Source of the DNA: Arbacia lixula
Taxonomy: Eukaryota > Echinodermata > Echinoidea > Arbacioida > Arbaciidae
Reading direction: 5' to 3'
Length of the DNA: 64,000 bases
Assembly (NCBI GenBank): GCA_963669155.1
Contig: OZ022591.1
Coordinates: 20,928,504-20,992,503, forward strand
The translations under genes and the position numbers were made by a program. The first letter of the stretch is position 1. Every line of letters starts with the position of its first letter. Shown in pieces: positions 60,000 through 64,000 of this stretch. The notes beneath the pieces were generated by a model, which made no database searches, had not been told where the DNA came from, and saw nothing but the letters and a program-made list of their open reading frames with translations.

Positions 60000-60871
60000 T
60001 AAATATTTAGTGTGATTTTATTTTCACTTCATAATGCACATTATATTTTTTTCTATTAAACCACGATGACGTACAAATCAATTTCACACTTTTCATTCCC
60101 TCTTTACAGATTTGGCAGGACTTATTTTTTGTCATATGATTTAACAAACATTATAAACAATTATTTCTAATAAAAGTATGTCACATCTGTACTTAATATT
60201 TGCAAGGGTAAATTTGAATATACACAGTAGACTTCAGAGATGATAGCAAAGCTTGGCAAACACACTTTTTTCTATAGCATCGTAAGAGGTTATTTAAAAG
60301 GAGTATAACATCAAGATGTTTGAAAAAAAAAACACATTTAAAAATGGAAAAAAAAATATTGAAAAAGTCACCCCCGATAAAAACAATAACAAAACATTAA
60401 CTCCTTGTATATCAGACAAATTGATGCTGTGTATGGAAATCGAGAGTATCTTTTTCCCCTAAAAATGGGACATTGACGCAAAAGAGAGTCATCGATCAGT
60501 TTCTTTCTACCTCGCGCTTTTCTTTCCGTTCTGTAGAATGTTTGTGACTCACTCACCACTTGTATACATGCTCGCCCGACGTAAGCATGATGAAAAGGAT
60601 AATAGTCATTAAAAAAAACATACTTTACAGTTCATATACCGTGAAATTACGAAATCTCGAACTAGTGCTCTATAATTAAATCATTAAAAACGTTGTAAAA
60701 TGTGATACAATGAAATGTTTGGATAACGTGATATGAAATAAGTGCATGTATAAATAACGAAATAATATCAGTGAACAATATACAGACAAGTATTTTGACT
60801 TTCTTTCTTTGGCAAGGTGAATAATACAATGATTATAAAACAAAAGAGTCACGTGTGCAATGGTCTCCTTC
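60000..60871 (-). other. Probable HSP70 3' UTR and downstream AT-rich DNA
   Basis: The sequence after the HSP70 stop codon is AT-rich, with several ATTTA-like stretches on the minus strand. A possible AATAAA on the minus strand is seen only far downstream, near 60017. The polyadenylation point cannot be fixed from the sequence. No other gene is seen here. Confidence 0.4.
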
Positions 60872-62606
60872 TTAGTCGACTTCCTCGACGCTTGGTCCGC
60901 CCCTCCCTGCCGAGGTCGTTCCAGAACCTGGCTGGTCATGTGACCCATTCCCAGCATGCATCTTGGCCATGACTGGAGAGCACGTCTTCTGTAGCTCCTC
61001 CAACTTGAACGTGTACTCATCTTTGTCTGCCAGAGAGTTGTTATCCAGCCAGCTAATGACGTCATCCACCGCCTTGCTCACCGTTTGCCTGTCTTCCGAG
61101 CTCAGCTTGCTCTCAGCGGAGGAATCGTTGACAGCGGACTTCACGTTGAAGGCGTAGCTCTCCAGCTGGTTTCTGGCGGTGATACGGTCTCGGTGAGCGT
61201 CGTCCTCAACCTTGTATCGTTCAGCGTCGTTGACCATGCGCTCGATGTCGTCTTTGGATAGCCTGCCGCTGTCGTTGGTGATGGTGATGTTGTTACTTCG
61301 ACCCGTGCTCTCGTCCTTAGCCGTCACCTTCATGATGCCGTTGGCGTCGATTTCGAAGGAGACCTCGATCTTGGGCACGCCTCGCGGTGCGGGAGGGATT
61401 CCGGTCAGCTCGAACTGACCCAGACGGTTGTTGTCTTTCGTCAGCGCCCTCTCTCCCTCGAAGACTTGGATGGAGACGCCGGGCTGGTTATCCGCGTATG
61501 TAGTGAAGGTCTGAGCCATCTTGGTGGGAATGCGTGTGTTCCTGTCGATCAGCTTGGACATCACGCCACCAGCCGTCTCGATGCCGAGAGACAGAGGAGC
61601 CACGTCGACCAAGAGCACCTCCTTGATCTCCTCACTCTGATCTCCGGACAGGATGGCGGCCTGGACGGCAGCGCCGTAGGCCACAGCCTCGTCCGGGTTG
61701 ATGGATTTGTTGAGGTCTTTGCCGTGGAGGAACTCCTGCAGAAGCTTCTGAATCTTGGGGATCCGCGTGGAGCCACCCACCAGTACCACGGTGTCAATCT
61801 TCTTCTTGTCGATCTTGGCGTCGACGATGGCTTTCTCCACGGGCTCCAGACTCTTTCTGAAGAGGTCTGAGCACAGCTCCTCAAACCGTGCCCTGCTCAC
61901 ACTCGTGTAGAAGTCGATGCCTTCAAAGAGGGAGTCCACCTCCAGGTTGGCTTGTGCACTGCTCGACAGGGTTCTCTTGGCTCTCTCTGCCGCCGTGCGG
62001 AGACGACGGAGCGATCTCGGGTTCGATCGCAAGTCCTTCTTGTGCTTCCGTTTGAACTCATCAGCCAGGTAGTTGACGAGTCGGTTGTCGAAGTCTTCTC
62101 CACCGAGATGTGTATCTCCTGCCGTCGACTTGACTTCGAAGATGCCGTCGTCGATGGCTAGGATGGAGACGTCAAACGTGCCGCCTCCGAGATCGAAAAT
62201 GAGTACATGCTGCTCTCCTTTCAGCTTCTTGTCGAGTCCGTAGGCGAGTGCGGCGGCGGTGGGCTCGTTGATGATCCTCAGCACGTTGAGGCCTGCGATC
62301 ACGCCGGCATCCTTGGTCGCCTGTCGCTGCGCGTCGTTGAAGTATGCCGGCACGGTGATGACGGCATCGCTGACCTTCTGGCCGAGGTAGGCCTCCGCCG
62401 TCTCCTTCATCTTGGTGAGGACCATGGAGCTGACTTCTTCTGGGGTCAGCGTCTTGGTATCCCCGAGGTACTCTGCCTGCAGCACGGGCTTGCCGCCCTG
62501 GTTGACCACGGTGAAAGGCCAGTGCTTCATGTCAGCCTGTACATGCTGGTCAGTGAATCGGCGGCCGATCAGACGCTTGGCGTCAAAGATCGTGTTCTTT
62601 GGGTTC
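60872..62606 (-). CDS. HSP70: HSP70/HSC70 coding exon 2 (residues 63-640)
   Basis: This exon holds the rest of the chaperone, 578 codons plus TAA. After a CTGCAG acceptor the frame continues [17 protein letters not shown], joining exon 1 without loss. Visible parts are the second family signature [14 protein letters not shown] (about residues 199-212), the third, [17 protein letters not shown] (about 335-351), the interdomain linker region [12 protein letters not shown], the substrate-binding beta domain, the helical lid, and the terminal EEVD that recruits TPR co-chaperones such as HOP and CHIP. EEVD places it in the cytosol/nucleus rather than the ER or mitochondria. Total length is 640 residues, normal for the family. 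The usual DVTPLSLGIE linker has Ala in place of Thr, and the tail ([19 protein letters not shown]) has no GGMP repeats. Third codon positions are strongly G/C, unlike the AT-rich flanks, as expected for a highly expressed gene. No further introns interrupt it. Confidence 0.98.
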
Positions 62607-63736
62607 CTGCAGGGTGGAATAAATGACAAGAAGGATAATTGTGTCATCTTAATGAATACCGTTTAAATAACCTTTCATGCCAAATTGCATATACATGTAC
62701 ATGTACTTTTAATGTACAGATAATTATAGTTAATTTCACTTTACAAAGATTAAAACGTTTCCTGGGGTTGCTGCTATAGGCTTACGTATACACAAATCTA
62801 TACACCATCAACAATTATCATCAAACGAAGAAGATGCTTCTGAAATATTCCAGTGGAGCCTTAATTGATCGAGTTATTAAGTTTCAGTCTGTGGAATGCG
62901 CCAATAATGTATTAGTTATTGCTAGTCCGACTAACCAGCGGCGAAGCGAAGATTTTTTTTTTCAGCGATGGGGTTAATTTCACTTTACAAAGATTAAAAC
63001 GTTTTTGGAGGTTCCTGCTATAGGCTTACGTATAATATCTTAACATTATGATATGACATAGATATCTTATAGCACTGATAATGATTCGTTACAATATTTA
63101 CTTCGCCTTTACTGATATTATTCTTCCCAGCGAATGGTAAAGCATTATCAACAACATGAATGCAAAAAATACAAATTGATACATCAAACGATGATCATCA
63201 AACGAAGAAGAGGCTTTTGAAATATTCCTGTGGAGCCGATTTTACCTGTATCTGTCTATGATTTACCCTCATCTATAGTGATTAAGTTTCAGTGTGTGGA
63301 ATGCGCCCGCAAATATTAGTTGTTGCTAATCCGACAAACCTCAGACAAGATAAGTAACATATTGTTTAAAAAAAATCTTATACATAATAATTTTTGCAAA
63401 TGATTATATCGAAATTGCTTATGGTACGGATAGAGTCACGCCATACAAATGAATCCAAAAGAGGAGGTATTCACCAATCGCACTGCAAATAAATCTTAGG
63501 TTGCTATAATTCCGAATAAGATATCGCGTATGAGATTATGACAATAAAATGCCACCTAAGCTATGATGAGACTTAATCAAGATAACGTTGACTTAGAAAG
63601 AAAGACATATCATGTCTCGACAGGATTGCGATTGACTACGGACAAATACATAAAAATGATAAGCAATGTTCGTAAATCAAACATTGACAGCAAAAGCAAA
63701 AGAATTACGAATGAGATGAAATGAAAAATGACTTAC
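62607..63736 (-). other. HSP70 intron with internal direct duplication
   Basis: This 1130-base intron runs from GTAAGT to CTGCAG. It contains two direct copies of one segment. Copy one runs about 62730-62946 and copy two about 62974-63350, both starting TTAATTTCACTTTACAAAG and sharing CTATAGGCTTACGTATA, CAAACGAAGAAG and GGAATGCGCC. Copy two carries roughly 130 extra bases. The right ends (GTTGCTAATCCGACAAACC) match dispersed repeats near 52240 and 53790. Confidence 0.75.
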
Positions 63737-63924
63737 ATGGCGACTTGGTTCTTGGCGGCATCTCCGATGAGACGCTCGCTGTCCGTGAAAGCGACGTAAC
63801 TAGGGGTGGTTCTGTTGCCCTGGTCGTTGGCTATGATCTCCACCTTTCCATTCTGGAAGACCCCGACGCACGAATACGTCGTCCCCAGATCGATGCCGAT
63901 AGCCGGTGCTTTTCCCTTCACCAT
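63737..63924 (-). CDS. HSP70: HSP70/HSC70 coding exon 1 (residues 1-63)
   Basis: This is the first coding exon of a cytosolic HSP70 chaperone, an ATP-driven machine that binds and releases unfolded polypeptides with J-domain and exchange-factor partners. It encodes the start of the nucleotide-binding domain: the phosphate-1 loop signature GIDLGTTYS at about residues 10-18, then [14 protein letters not shown]. The ATG at 63924 is chosen because [18 protein letters not shown] matches the family N-terminus. The exon ends inside the Met-63 codon (GCCAT, then GTAAGT), the same place and phase as an intron in vertebrate HSPA8. Upstream, ACAACTGACAG just before the ATG could be a 3' splice site, which would mean a 5'-UTR intron. 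That is inference, because only 76 bases remain to the window edge and the promoter lies outside. Confidence 0.97.
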
Positions 63925-64000
63925 CTTCTCTGTCAGTTGTATATAATCAAACTTTCAACAAAAAGTCGAGCGAATATTATGATCACAAGCGGTATTTTTT

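Overview
The window reads as nuclear DNA of a marine deuterostome, most probably a sea urchin or close echinoderm. The reasons are AT-rich, intron-bearing DNA with few genes, long GA/CA/AAT/AGT microsatellites, many short TTAA- and TA-flanked inverted-repeat elements of types common in echinoids, non-LTR fragments, and a cytosolic HSP70/HSC70 gene at the right end. The species call is inference. No bacterial, organellar or CRISPR features are seen.

Protein-coding content is sparse. The only certain host gene is HSP70 on the minus strand (63924 down to 60872): two coding exons, a 1.13 kb intron at the position also used in vertebrate HSC70, 640 residues, ending in EEVD. Just left of it, on the same strand, lie two well-bounded exons of an unidentified lysine/glutamate-rich protein (59201-59059 and 58890-58498). 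A possible 3'-terminal exon of another unknown minus-strand gene lies near 4.2-4.4 kb. Everything else from 1 to 55 kb is intergenic or intronic and built mainly from repeats.

The most striking object is a compact LTR retroelement at 37065-39931. It has two 586-bp LTRs that look identical, a 4-bp target duplication and a tRNA-Leu-type primer site. It carries a small gag-like zinc-knuckle frame, then a frame holding a clear Y-box cold-shock domain, a host nucleic-acid-binding domain. The usual reverse transcriptase and integrase core is absent. It looks like a young, non-autonomous element that captured a host Y-box sequence.

Other repeats, left to right: six copies of a nearly full-length palindromic TA-flanked element (1, 758, 25380, 34368, 43943, 55045), one of them at the centre of a 0.54-kb palindrome; several TTAA-flanked families (5905, 12848, 20271, 26868, 27626, 35854, 49894); a diverged ~155-bp tandem repeat (12333-12847); an inverted pair rich in ACGCGT (14325-15302); a tRNA-derived SINE (47488); other inverted-repeat elements (41790, 42187, 51595, 52796, 53026); and non-LTR fragments (30305, 56030, and 56535-57910 with a clear reverse transcriptase domain).

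Coordinates of repeats were read by eye and may be off by a few bases. Family names for MITEs rest on target-site type and terminal sequence only.
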